Position numbers and translations under genes: made by a program
The notes under the pieces: model-generated
Seen by the model: only the letters and a program-made list of their open reading frames with translations
The model's database searches: none
What the model was told of the DNA's origin: nothing
Assembly (NCBI GenBank): GCA_009760855.2
Contig: WPIO01000020.1
Span: forward strand, 4,967,501-5,031,500
Direction: 5' to 3'
Length of the DNA: 64,000 nt
Origin: Cristatella mucedo
Lineage: Eukaryota > Bryozoa > Phylactolaemata > Cristatellidae
In this document: positions 21,761 to 33,370 of the stretch, in pieces
How positions within the stretch are numbered: position 1 is the first letter of the stretch
Layout of the letters: each line of letters starts with the position of its first letter

Positions 21761-22837
21761 CGTAATTTAATGTAATGTATCACCGTTTGTAACTCCACAA
21801 AGTCATAAAGACCACGTGGGTGTTACGCAGGAGAGTTTTATCTAGCCCATTCACAGCCTAAACGACTTTCGGTACGCATTCGGGAGCAAACAGAATTCGT
21901 TTCACGAAACAAAGAGTAAGTGGGAAGCATAGCAGAGTCAGGAGAGCAGTTGAGGTAGGGAGTAGCATAGAAGTAGCAGCTCCGGACCGCTGAAAAAGAT
22001 GAGCCATAGTCGGCCGCAGGAGAGTAGTTGTCGTTGCATAAGAATTGTATTAGCGAGTTCCACAGCCTAGGACCTGCAGAGCTAAAGCTTCTGTCGCCAA
22101 AACTGTCTTTAAGCTGAGGAATGGAACAGCTAATTTATTGTCCACACAGGACCTGAAGGCGCGAACAGGCTGAAACTGATGCAGCAGTTCAGCTAGGTAC
22201 AAAGGAGCCAAGCCGTTGTGGGCCTTGTGGGTCAGTATAAGAACTTTGCTCTGTATCAGTTGCTCAACCGACATCCATCCTTGCTCTTTTAGCAAAGAAG
22301 ACACGTGCTCAAATCTCCTGGACTTAAAGACTAACATTGCTGCCATATTCATAGTCAGCTGCAGAGGCCTAATAGCTTTCTTTGGTAGCCCAGCCAAAAG
22401 GGAATTACAATAATCAAGCCGAGACAGAACTAAAGAGCTAGTTAATTTTTTTACAAGCAACTGTGGGAGACAGCTCGTGATCTTGGATGGGGATCGGACA
22501 TGATGGCTAGCTGTAGAAGTAGTCTTCTGAATGAAGCTTTTAAATTGAGGCAGCTGTCGAAAATGACACCTAAATTTCGAGCACGTGGTGATGGTTGCAC
22601 AATAGCATCGCCAATTAGAAGAGCAAAGCCTTTTAACCCAGCCACATGCTTAGGGTGTCCAATGAGCTGCAGTTAGGTTTTAGCATCACTTTTAATTTCA
22701 GAAAGTTATCCGACATCAAGGATCGAATGTGGGCAAGGCAAGCATTCAGTTTCTCAGTTGCTGCAGCAGATTCCGACGGATTGAATGACAAATACAACTG
22801 AGTATCGGCAGCATAAAAGTGATATCCATTTCCATGC
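21761..22837 (-). pseudogene. LINE-2 copy nested in the LINE-1 3' UTR
   Basis: The minus strand encodes 'FYAADTQLYLSFNPSES' (catalytic YADD read as YAAD), 'MSDNFLKLK', 'VLSRLDYCNSLLAGLPKKA', 'LVFKSRRFEHVSSLLKEQGW' and 'LAPLYLAELLHQFQPVRA'. It ends with the 'DNKLAVPFLSLKTV' stretch and an ATTACATTAAATT-type tail at 21,761-21,775. The mutated catalytic box and frameshifts make it inactive. It begins 5' within the palm domain, so it is truncated. Confidence 0.85.
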
Positions 22838-24157
22838 ATAACATAGTTAGGGGTGTCATGCACAGGGTCAGAATGCAATTATGGTTAGTGGCAGCATGCA
22901 CAGTGTCAGCACGCATAAGCACATAAAAGACGAATCACAGGGACCCACTAAATGCTGTCATAAAAAGGTGCGTTTTTAATTTCTTTTTAAATGTGGTCAA
23001 GTCAGGAGATGTCGGGACGGAAGTCAGTAGTGAGTTCCAGGCTTTGGGATTATTCCAACCGAAGACATGGTCGCCAAAGGATTCGAGGCTGATAAGAAAT
23101 GTAGGTAAACAGTCAGATTCCGAAAAAGCTGGTGCTACGATGCTAGGCCTGGTGGGCAGCAGATCTGATAGGTAGGCTGGAGCCAAATAATGAAAGGACC
23201 TAAAAGTGAATGACAAAACCTTAAAGTCGATGCATTACTTGACTGGGAGCCAGTGCAGGTCAGCAAGAATTAGTGTGATGTGGCAACTGCGACGCTCACG
23301 GCCTGCAAACCTAGCAGCAGAGTTTTGCACCAGCTGTAAGTGTGTGATTTCACAGGCCGGTTGACCAGCATGCAGTGAGTTATTGACTTCGAGACAAGTG
23401 GATGTAAAAAATGCTTGGAGCAATTTAGAAGTGGTATCCACGCCTAAGCAAGCCCAAATTTCATCAATTTTATATGGCTGAGTGTAGGCTGGCTTGACTG
23501 TGAAGCTGATGTGGTCGTCTAATGAACGGTCAATTTAGAACAAGACGCCTAGATTTTGTGCAGATTCAATGCCAAAGCCCACTGTGAGCGTAAACCTTTC
23601 CAATTTCTGAATCACACTTGGTTTGCCCATAATTACTAAGTTGGTTTTACCATTATTAAATTTAAGAAAGTTTACTGTTATCCTTGTGCAAAAATCTTCA
23701 ATATATGGAGCAAGGACGTTCGGAGAATTCGAAGTACCGGAGGTTTGGGAAGGATCGCAGCAAAGGTACAGCTGAGTGTCATCTGCATAGGAGTGAATTC
23801 CTACATTGTGCTTAGTAATCACATCGGCAAGAGGGAGAGTATTAACCGTTAAACGAACGAGACCATCCTCATACTGAGGTGCCTCCTATTTTAGGGGATC
23901 TTCGGATGATCTGTGTCTATTCACATCAATAATCTGGCGTCTCCCACTGAGACAGTACCTGAACTGTTGCAGCACAATGCCAGTGGTACTCAGGCAAGAT
24001 TCAAGATACTGAAGAAGGAATTTTTGATTGATCATATCGAAAGCTGCTGAAAGATCAAGCAGGAACAGACAGATGGACTTTATCTAAGTCTGCGTTCATG
24101 AGAAGGTCGTTATACATGCTAAGCAATGCTCACTCTGTGGAGTGATTAGCTCTAAAC

Positions 24158-24522
24158 CCATTCCTCCGCTTAAAGACAGTTGGCGACAGAAGCTTTAGCT
24201 CTGCAGGTCCTAGACTGTGGAGCTCGCTTCCACAATTCTTACGCAACGACAACTACTCTCCAACTGCCGACTATGGCACATCTTTTTCAGCGGTCCTGAA
24301 CTGCTACTTCTATGCTACTCACTACCTCAACTGCTCTCCTGACTCTGCTATGCTTCCTACTTTCTCTTTGTTGCGTGAGACGAAGTCTGTTGGCTACCGA
24401 ATGCGTACCGAAAGCCACTTAGGCTGTGAGTGGGCTATACAAAACTCTCCTGCGTAACACCCACATGGTCTTTATGACTTTGTGGAGTTACTGATGGAGA
24501 TACATTACATTACATTACCCAC
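24158..24522 (+). pseudogene. LINE-2 3' end nested in the LINE-1 RT
   Basis: This begins CCCATTCCTCCGCTTAAAG, encodes 'GPRLWSSLPQFLRNDN..' and continues to GGAGTTACTGATGG and an (ATTAC)n tail. It is nearly identical to 36,938-37,288 and to the reverse of 14,395-14,750. LINE-1 coding sequence resumes at ACGTTGAGAACTTACTTGC on its right. Confidence 0.88.
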
Positions 24523-24819
24523 GTTGAGAACTTACTTGCTAGGTTTTTAGGTGTCAATATAAGAGTTCAGGTGGTATGTCACAACTCCTCCTATTGTCTT
24601 TGAAAAAATTGAGAGAACGGAGACTGCTAAAGGACGGAAGCTGCTAAAGTCTCTGTCTAGCATTGCTTTCTTAATTAGTGGCCTGACTGCAGCCTTTTTA
24701 AAGGTGCAGGATCCTGACCTGAGGCGAAGGACAGATTTGTGATATAAGTTAGACGTGGCATGTGCAGATCTTTGCAGAGTAGAAGTAGTAAAGTGAAAAG
24801 AGGTTCTAGAGGACTATAT

Positions 24820-25610
24820 GTCTTTTTTAATTGAAAAATGTGCTTCAGAACAAGGTCATCAGTGGCCTCCTTGAATTAAGACATTGAGGTGCTGCATGGA
24901 ATTGAGTGACAGGATTCCAGGGGGTTGCTTCCACCCTCGAGATAGATGGGAAGCACAATTTCTACTACTTCTACCTTTTCGTTAATGGTGACTGACATCA
25001 AAACTAGAATTCTCTATACTTCATGCAAAATATTTCGGATTGATCTTCAGAAAATAGGTTCCATAACATTATTGCATTCATACTAGCAATTATAGGTAAC
25101 GACTTTCAATTGTCAATGCGATGGCTTTCAAATCTTAATAGCTAAAGAATTTAAATTTCGGTCATTCGAAACTTTCGATCGAGGTAAGCAGGTGAATGGG
25201 CAAAAACCCTCACGATCAACAACAGTGCAAAAAGAAACAAGCAGACAGAGCACATGACGTTTTTAATGTATCAAGTTGACAAGCAGCTACAACTAGAACC
25301 AGGGGCTCGTGGCAGCATTGGCAGGGGAAGCACCGACGAGTGAAAGTAAAGATGAGCAGATTGAGCATGCCCATTTGTATATCGCCGCGAGATCCTCAGC
25401 GGTCCCCCCCTGCTCCTTGCAGTAACGATGGACACTTTCCTGCCACACCACTCAAACAATGACCTGGGTCAAAACGTTCACACCAACCAATAGCCTCCGC
25501 CACGGCAGCTATTGCCGTTGGCCGATGACACACCAAGAGGGCAGCAGCCAGGGTAGGCTGGAGTGGTAGAGGCGGTTAGTATCTACAGAGACCAGCACTT
25601 GATGGTGATG
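24820..25610. other. unassigned stretch
   Basis: No recognised gene. A GC-richer block at 25,270-25,560 has a 62-codon minus-strand frame without known motifs. Confidence 0.4.
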
Positions 25611-25614
25611 GTAA

Positions 25615-25755
25615 TTAATAATATAATTCATTGGCATAGCGCCCTAAGAGAACATAATCTCTATGCAGGCGCTTCACATATCCCGCAGGGCTCGAGCCCA
25701 CGAGTCGGGGTGAGCTCCTTAAGCATGGACCAAGCCAGCTAGGCGATGGTGTTAA
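25615..25755 (-). repeat. SINE-1 family copy (tRNA-derived, LINE-1-like tail)
   Basis: Reverse-complemented, it reads TAGCTGGCTTGGTCCATG, GCTCACCCCGACTCGTGG, GGGCTCGAGCCC (B-box-like) and then a tail AGAGATTATGTTCTCTTAGG and GCGCTATGCCAATGAATTA. Head and tail match the plus-strand copy at 50,712. The tail is similar to the LINE-1 terminus (AGAGATTGAGTTCTCTGAGG then GCGCTTTATC). Confidence 0.8.
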
Positions 25756-25759
25756 AGCC

Positions 25760-26865
25760 GGTACTCGCGACCCTCACGCATGCACACGAAGCATGCACAC
25801 GGGAACCTCCCGGCGGGCTGAGCCTAAGAGCTAGGGATTGCTCTCTAAAACTGGCTACCCACCAAGCACACCCTGCACCCCACCAACCCACCTTCTATCA
25901 GCATAGCCGATATAAGCTTCTTTGAAATGAAATGCTTGTGCTTGTCGTTGGCAGAGAACTGGGCCTTGAACGACCAAGAACAAAAAGGCCTATACGCAAC
26001 CATCAGCTCACAGTCCATCAGGTGCCGACCGCCTGCCACCTATTGCCCCTTCCCTGCCTATCCTATCAGCCCTAATTAACTGTTGATAGTAACGACAAGC
26101 TTTAATGCAGAAAGGAGCTCGGGGCAAATAATTTAACTTTCAAGATCTAAACGAGTCAAAATTCTTCTAGTCAAACGAGTGTCATTGTAAAATAATGCTG
26201 GAGCCAAACATGGCAAGCCCAGCCAATCGCTCGGCCTCACTTACTGTTCTGTCTCAGCTTACGGCTTCATCGAAACCAGCCAACTCACATGACACTCAGG
26301 AGCGGGACCCCGATGTACGAGGAGCACTCAGATTAGAAATGGGCTGCGCTGTAGCAAAAGAACACCTGAGACCGAAAATCACATTCACTATTACAGCAGC
26401 AGCCGAGAAGCTGTAGAGGCTGAGTTCAGGCACACATTCCATGCCCACGATTAGATCTGGTCATGGTTTTTTTGGGGTTTGCTTAGTTTGCATGCTCTTC
26501 CGACACCTGCAGCTAATTTATTTCAGTAGCCACACAATGGCGAAACGCTCGACCAGAAAGGCAAGAGTTTAGCTACCAACCAAAGGAAATCCTGCTCAAC
26601 TAGAGCGTATTTGTGGGCATTGTGCGATTTAAACAAATATGGTATACAAGCCTTCTTGGCCGCCGGGAGCTCACAGAGCAACCAAGTCTTGCCTGGCAGA
26701 TGGAAGCTAATGTGTAAATAAGTAATACACTACTAGCACATCACAACCAACTCAAACTACTGCGACTGTATAACAATTTTCTTAGGAGTGTTAACTAGTG
26801 CTACCAAACAAATTTTACCAAAAGATTCAGCAAAACAAGCAGAGAGGCTATATGACTACACATTA
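25760..26865. other. unassigned stretch
   Basis: Short open frames at 25,845-26,039 (minus) and 26,195-26,416 (plus) have no recognisable motifs. No repeat family was identified. Confidence 0.4.
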
Positions 26866-26868
26866 TAT

Positions 26869-26870
<2 letters not shown>

Positions 26871-26963
<93 letters not shown>
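26871..26963. repeat. (AC)n microsatellite
   Basis: About 46 uninterrupted AC units. The overlapping repeat-peptide frames are not genes. Confidence 0.97.
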
Positions 26964-26965
<2 letters not shown>

Positions 26966-27094
26966 CTCTCACGTGATTCTACCCACCGCTGAAGCTCCAC
27001 CCGACCAATGGATGCTCTACAGGTCGGCACGTGACTGTACCCTTGCACCACATTTCCCTGGATTAACGCTCTCATGTCATTCTGTCCGAACGCT

Positions 27095-27097
<3 letters not shown>

Positions 27098-27148
<51 letters not shown>

Positions 27149-27171
27149 CCTCTCTCTCTCTCTCTCTCTCC

Positions 27172-27209
<38 letters not shown>

Positions 27210-27229
27210 CTTCCCTCTCTCTCTCTCTC

Positions 27230-27292
<63 letters not shown>

Positions 27293-27293
27293 T
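27098..27293. repeat. (CT)n microsatellite, compound
   Basis: About 195 bp of CT repeats with scattered CCT and TTT interruptions lie 135 bp from the (AC)n tract. Confidence 0.97.
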
Positions 27294-27299
27294 TCATCA

Positions 27300-27935
27300 C
27301 CCCATGCTCCTGAGCAGTCTTCGAGAAGGCTACCTCTTTATGCATCACTCACGAGTTCACCTTATGTATGTATGTACGTCTGCATTGCGTCATTCAGTTG
27401 CCGTCCACGTCTTAATGCATCTCAAATTTACTGGACTATCCCTGTCATAATCTATTTGTTTGAGATACTGCCGCGGAGCCTAAAAAACATGTTAAAATTC
27501 CACCATTGTACTTCAATCAGAACCCGATTGTCCTGAAAGTTAGCTCATCTAGTTGCAAGCACACCATAGCTGCAGTGTTCGGCCTTCGCAGTCATATAAG
27601 TACGCCTTACAATAACTGGGAAATACGTCCTCTGATCTCACCTGCAGCTTCTATCAATAACTCTCCCTGTCATTTGTGAGGTGTTGGCTGGGATTAAGAT
27701 CGCAATGCTCACCTACTTCTTGGTGCGTCTCTAACCTGTCATGGAGTTTGTCCTTGGCAGCCCTTCTTTAAAGTTTTGGCATTTGGGCACAAGCATCTTG
27801 GTTTTTTGGTCAGGTTTTCTAAGCGTTAGGCTTGAATTCAATTCGGTTGAAACTATGTGATCGAAACATATGGACGAGTGAAATGCAGACTATTGCTATG
27901 GTTTTAATAATAAGGTGTAGTTTCTAGCTCGGCTT
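27300..27935. other. left flank of the segmental duplication
   Basis: Nothing recognised here, and there is no counterpart upstream of copy 2. Confidence 0.4.
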
Positions 27936-27939
27936 GTAA

Positions 27940-28085
27940 CAAATCGGTAAGCCGGGATGGCACACTAGGTAGGTAAGGCGGTTGCTTCCTACGACCTCGG
28001 TCCCGAGGGCATTAGTTTCAATCGTGGGGTGGGCGATTGTTTATTGCCTCTGCAAACGGTGGCGATAGCCATTAAGGTAAAGTCG
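27940..28085 (+). repeat. SINE-2 family copy at the left edge of duplication copy 1
   Basis: GATGGCACACTAGGTAGG, AAGGCGGTTGCTTCC, a degenerate B box (TTTCAATCGT), and CTGCAAACGGTGGCGATAGC match the family. It ends where homology to copy 2 (45,838) starts. Confidence 0.78.
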
Positions 28086-29930
28086 TCTTGCTTGTGGTTA
28101 AACCTAAGAAAAGTATATTCGCAGGTCGGATAATGCGAAGGAATGCTTTCCATCGTCAGCAGTCTTTAAGCAAAACAATTAAATGCTAATGAATTGCTCT
28201 TAAAAGAGTAAAAAGCACGCGAACGCTGGTACTGGCTGCAGAGTTTCCATAAGATATCACGGAGCAAGCTAATTGTGGTTATTTTGCATCAACGTCAAGA
28301 ATTTCTCTATTTAAATTGCTTAACCCGAGGTCGAGGTAGTTTTTCAGTAAATAATTCAGCTAATCTCTTAAACTGCTGCAAGCATCAGTTCCGCTATTTT
28401 CATTACTTTGTACAGAAGCGTGATTGTTTTTAGCAATCTAGTCAAACTCGTACAGCCTAGACCAAAACAAAGAGTCAGTAAGACGTTTACGAGCTAGCAG
28501 CATCGCCAAATAGAAGATAAAGTCTCCCGTGCATAGCAAGTGTATGGTGTTACACGAGTAAAATTTAGGTGCAATACTAGTTTTTATTAATTTGATTGAC
28601 TTAAATTCAGAGAAGATTTGTTACAGTTGATCAAAAGAAAGAATTAATTCTCAATCGAGCTTCTTTACTTTTGAATTCTTACTTAAATATTTTTGATAAT
28701 TCATATATCTGTAAGTGTTTCACAGGGCTGCGTAGCAAACAACACATGGTTTGATTGAGCTAAGCAAACATACAAATCACAACAGTCATAAACCTTGTGA
28801 GGCTTTGTGATATGCAGACAGTAATACATTGCGTATTAAGCAATTTTTTAACCTAGCTATTATCAGTTTCACAGTGGTAGCTTAAATCACACCCAGAAAA
28901 TGAAATGCTTAGGGAGAGCAGGAAATTTTAGTCTGACGGAAAAAAGGTAGCGTGAAATTGCTCATGAGTGCTTTGTGCATAAAGGGATTGGTCAATCACT
29001 TCCTCTGAGACTGATATGTAACCCACAAAGACTTTATCCGTTTCATAACACGTGATGTTGGGTAATTGGAAACCTACGTTAAATTTAGGTATGCACTAAA
29101 CTGAAATCAACGATTGCGCCTATACGTGATTATACTGGAATCATCTTCATTGACAAATAAGTATTTGTAATCTACCACCATTAACATCTCACTACAAGCT
29201 AGAGTCTAGACTATATTGCATGTGTTCTAAGCCAAGAAACACTGTCAAATTATTTTCATTCACCCATTACCTTTTTAGCTAGAAACTGAGGCGCCCCTTC
29301 TGATCGAAATGGCCGCTTTTATGCTGGTAATTTTGCATTAGAAAATGTCACCAAGTTTAGTGAGGATATAATTTTTAAGGTTAAGGCTGAACCAGCAATG
29401 CAAATTGTGTCAATATAACTGTCAAGCAGAGAAAAAATCTATTTGCATGGAAGTTTTTATTCAGCCCTCTTAAGTACATTTCTTGCTAATTGCATTATAA
29501 TTAAGGACGCTTATTAGCTGATTTTGCGCATTGCCTGTATCGCAAATATGAAAATCTAAAAGCTATTCGGCTATTTCTTTAAGCACGAGTAAGATAAATT
29601 AAACGAATATTAAAAGATACAGGCAAAGCTGCAGACGACGCCAATGCGCACGTGCTCTTGCTGACGGATGTAGTTGGCGTTAATATCAGCAGAAAATGGT
29701 CACGTGATTTAAGTACCATCAGTCACGATTCTTATCAATACTATAAACAAGTTTCTTACACACAAATAGAAATGGAAAACTGTTGAAAACCATTTGAAGG
29801 TTACGGTCTAATGAGCTGCCCAAGTGCAACCAAAGAAGGAACGCTGTCGCGTAGACTTGACGCGTGTCATTCTCGCAAAGAGCTCATATCCTCTCACTGT
29901 TGACTTCGGCATGCACTGAATAACTTAGGA

Positions 29931-29937
29931 GTGGCTG
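29931..29937 (+). pseudogene. counterpart of propeller-gene exon 1, start codon lost (copy 1)
   Basis: At the position where copies 2 and 3 have ATGGCTG before GTAAGT, copy 1 reads GTGGCTG before the same donor. If that 7-nt segment is the first coding exon, copy 1 has lost its initiator. Confidence 0.45.
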
Positions 29938-30825
29938 GTAAGTTTGCCTTCAGAAGCGTTGTGATAAGAGCTAGCTGGTATATACGGTTCCGCATTGCTA
30001 ACGCCGCGTAAGTTTAATACAGTGAAGTGCAATACCATGCATTTCTTTATGTAACAAGCAAGGGGCTGGAGCGGAGCACGCGTTATGATAAAATTCTCTC
30101 TAAAGGGCGTTTAAAGTCGCCAGTTTAATATCAAAGCCTTAGGTTGAACATAACTAAGGCATGACAGAGCTGCGTTGAAAATGTTACAAATTCGCACAAT
30201 ATAGCTCCGACTGAGCTAACTAACTAGCGTCTTTCTTAAACTTCCAGAACAGCTTTTCAAATATTCAAACGAAATTTAAAAAAACAATAGGGCAATTTCA
30301 ATTAAAAATGAAGGAACAATATACATTTAGGCTTCATAAATATTCTAATGAGCAATTGGGTGATGGCTGCATTTCAATTAGAAGTCCTAGGAAATAGTAA
30401 AATGCTACTTTGTTTCGAGTGTCTCAAGTTGCAACATTAACAAGAATACTGAGAGATCTATAAAACACAGTTGTCGCACGAGAATTTAGTATAGCTGAGA
30501 ACCTAAGGGTTTAGGTCATGCAACGCGGCTTGGCAGTACCTTAGGTCGTTTTTCTGTGGCCTTCATCAAATATAAGATTCTTCCAGTTTAATGAGTTAAA
30601 AACCCTACCGCAGCTACACCATAACTGCCATTACTAGCTGTTGCTGACACAAATTCTAGGACGCAGCACGGAGCAGCCGCTGTGCTCAAAGCTGCATTGG
30701 CTTGCTCCAATGTCTCCAATGACTACGCCGACTGACGTGATCTTTTGGTGAATTTCAAACTTTAAAAGAGGGTTCATTAGCCGCAATGATTATCTAGTTG
30801 CCTTTGTAAAATACCTGCTGGGAGC

Positions 30826-30995
30826 ACTAATAATAATAATAGTAATGCACTTGATAAAGCGCCCTCAGAGAAATCGATCTCTTTCTAGGCACTTTACATT
30901 TGCTGCAAAGGGAAATGCGATTGAATGGTGAGTCAAATCACGCTTGATAAACAACATGAATAACATGGTTAGGGATGACATGCACAGGGTCAGCA
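30826..30995 (-). repeat. LINE-1 3' fragment private to copy 1
   Basis: (TAA)n, GCACTTGATAAAGCGCCCTC, TCTCTTTCTAGGCAC and ATGACATGCACAGGGTCAGC are LINE-1 terminal blocks. Copy 2 has unrelated sequence (49,307-49,600) between the same flanks, so the insertion came with, or after, local loss. Confidence 0.82.
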
Positions 30996-32696
30996 GTAGT
31001 GATGCTTGCCTTCGGCTTCGGCTGCTGCTGAGTTTATAGCTCGGCTTCTTGATTGTCTCTCGAGGCCAGAGTAGCAAGTGGTCTTGAAAGCAGCCTGTAG
31101 ACCGTGCTATTATTAGCCTTTCGTGCTGGAGAGTACTTAAAAATAGTCCGTATTCCGAAACTACTAAAGCTGCAACGTTTGTCTGAAGCTGTTGTATCAG
31201 CTGAGACTAGCAGCTGCCCCAATCGCCCCCCCCCCGGTTGTTGCAAGCATGCTCTTGTTTTTCCTTACAGTTGTTCCTCGCTTGCCTTGATCATTCGCTT
31301 GTATTTATTAAGAAAACTTTCAAATCTGTCTGCCTTATCATTTCACTGAACTCTAAGTAGCCAGACTAAAATGAGTATGTAAATTATCTCTAGATAGCTT
31401 ATTTTGCCTTAATGCACTTTCGATTTAGCATAAATAAAAAGAACAACTTTACCAATTAGCTCACCCACTTTACATAACTTTGAATTTACTTCGACAAGAA
31501 ATTTGTTGCATTTAGTGGACATCGTCTACGTACGTCTATTTAATCCTTTTGGATAAATTAGAGTTTAGACAAGGGAGCTGCTGAAAAAGAAAACGTCTGG
31601 ATGATCCAACAAGGAATTGTTTCGGTAATTCTTGGTCGCTATTTTATTTAGTTGCCTTGTTGACATTCGACGTTCACGTGGAGGTTACTTTAATATGTAT
31701 ATCTCCAATCTTTTCTGAAGCATCTACATTCCTTAACTAGCAGCATCAGTTTATTCAGTACCCCTCCAATTAAAATATATTGTTAGAGTAAACATGTCGT
31801 TTTGGATGATGTTTTAATCGAACCTGCAATCAATCTCTCTGAATCGCAGAAGATATAGAAACGATTGAAGACCAGTGCAGTCATGGCACACGTCCGGCGT
31901 TCATACTTCAGTGACATCCTACCTTATATTACTTAAATCGTCACGTGAAGGCTAATATCAATGAACAAAATAACCTTGTCCGTTCACAATAGCTTGCCAT
32001 AATTTCTGCGACATTTCCTAGTTTTGCTGGCAAAAGTAGACTAACAGATTTGATCTCTTTTGATTGTGATAATTATTATTTAAATAGTTTTCTAGCTGTT
32101 CTTGCTGAACTTTGGTCATCTTTATCAGCTTTATTTTATCTTACCTAATTAAAACACTTAAACTGCTACTCATCAACTTAAAACCTACGTGTCTATTACT
32201 AGTTTAATATTAGTTTTCTATCATGAGTTCCATCGTAAGCCACTGCATTTTCTTCAATGGCTTTATATCTGAATTAAAAAGCTGGCACATAGTGGTTCAT
32301 CACAGTCTTACACATGCACTGCCGAGTAATCTATCTTTCGGATGAAGGTGCTGAAATCAAGTAGTCCATCTTTATATATCCGCGCCAATGCTTTCGAGCT
32401 GAGTATTTTAAATTAAGCTTTTAGATTTTTGGTTCTTTCGCACAGCCTATAGAAGCATTTTACCTCTACTCATCAATCCACAACTCAATGAATAGGTAAG
32501 AATTGATAGTAACTATTTATGGAGCTTGATACGGTATGCAAAATATTCTTGGCTTAAAACGCAGCTTAAGGTTCAGCTGTAAGCTTGCCTTGAGCTATCA
32601 GTAGAGACTGACAGCACGGTACTGAGCCTAAAATGTGTGCTTCATATTGATGGCCAACTTTATAGACTTGCAACGGAGCAGCTCTCAGGCTAGCCG

Positions 32697-32717
32697 CGGG
32701 GGGGGGGGAGGGGGGGG

Positions 32718-32789
<72 letters not shown>

Positions 32790-32950
32790 GGGGGAGGGGG
32801 AGGGGGAGGGGGAGAGGGAGAGGGAGAGGGAGAGGGAGAGGGAGAGGGAGAGGGAGGGGGAGGGGGAGGGGGAGAGGGAGAGGGAGAGGGAGAGGGGGAG
32901 GGGGAGAGGGAGAGGGAGAGGGAGAGAGGGAGAGGGAGAGAGAGAGGGAG
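32697..32950 (+). repeat. poly-G / (GGGGGA)n / (GGGAGA)n tract in the LTR U3
   Basis: Nearly 90 bases of almost pure G run into GGGGGA and GGGAGA repeats and end one base before the TATA box. Runs of G of this length may form quadruplexes. Repeat-peptide frames here are artefacts, and the exact G count may be an assembly estimate. Confidence 0.95.
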
Positions 32951-33137
32951 TATAAATGACAGGACTGACAGAGCTCTTGGCTGCAGCTTCGGTAGTCGAT
33001 GCGAGACTACGCTTCGAGAGCACGAGAGACGAACCTACAGCGACGGACAACTAAGTGCAACTTAGACTGCGAAGTTGTGTTCTGCCGGCTACTCAGTTAG
33101 CCGCTCGTATCTTGGGGTGCTGTAGCGACGCGCGCAT

Positions 33138-33370
33138 AGGGTAGTTAGTTATACTCGGACTTCGGGAGTTCGCGCAGTTAACTCCGTCGGTCCGGTACAC
33201 GCCGCGTAAACGCGTAGGGTAGTTAATATAGTCGGGCTTCAGGAGTTCGTGCAGTTAACTCCGTCGGACCGATACGCGCCCCGTAAACGCACAGGGTAGT
33301 TGGTTGTACTCGGACTTCGGGAGTTCGCGCAGTTAACCCCGTTGGTCCGGTGCGCCGCGTAAAGCGCTTG
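33138..33370 (+). repeat. three tandem units of 77-78 bp within the LTR
   Basis: Units start AGGGTAGTT at 33,138, 33,216 and 33,293. Each runs through 'CGG.CTTCGGGAGTTCG.GCAGTTAAC.CCGT.GG.CCG'. They lie between the TATA box and the poly(A) signal. Confidence 0.9.

Larger units (their letters stand above)
21640..24800 (-). mobile_element. LINE-1 copy interrupted by two LINE-2 insertions
   Basis: Three separated blocks make one minus-strand LINE-1: the terminal tail (21,640-21,760), the 3' UTR and RT (22,838-24,157), and the more N-terminal RT (24,523-24,800). The middle block includes the RT catalytic box as [15 protein letters not shown], 'NNSLHAGQPACEITHLQLVQ' and 'NNPKAWNSLLTSVPTSPDLT'. 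The outer blocks match the 9,905-11,590 copy in order: after SGFR-coding sequence, that copy continues directly, whereas here a LINE-2 tail intervenes. YADD is intact, but stops and frameshifts elsewhere kill the copy. Confidence 0.82.

Noticed and set aside
26863-27536. Open frames of Thr-His, Cys-Val, Ser-Leu and Arg-Glu repeats
   Set aside because: They are translations of (AC)n and (CT)n microsatellites. The same applies to the frames over 6,859-6,939, 8,201-8,355, 8,750-8,875, 32,697-32,950 and 48,688-48,815.
32690-32950. CRISPR-like or minisatellite array
   Set aside because: There are no regularly spaced distinct spacers. It is a purine microsatellite inside an LTR.
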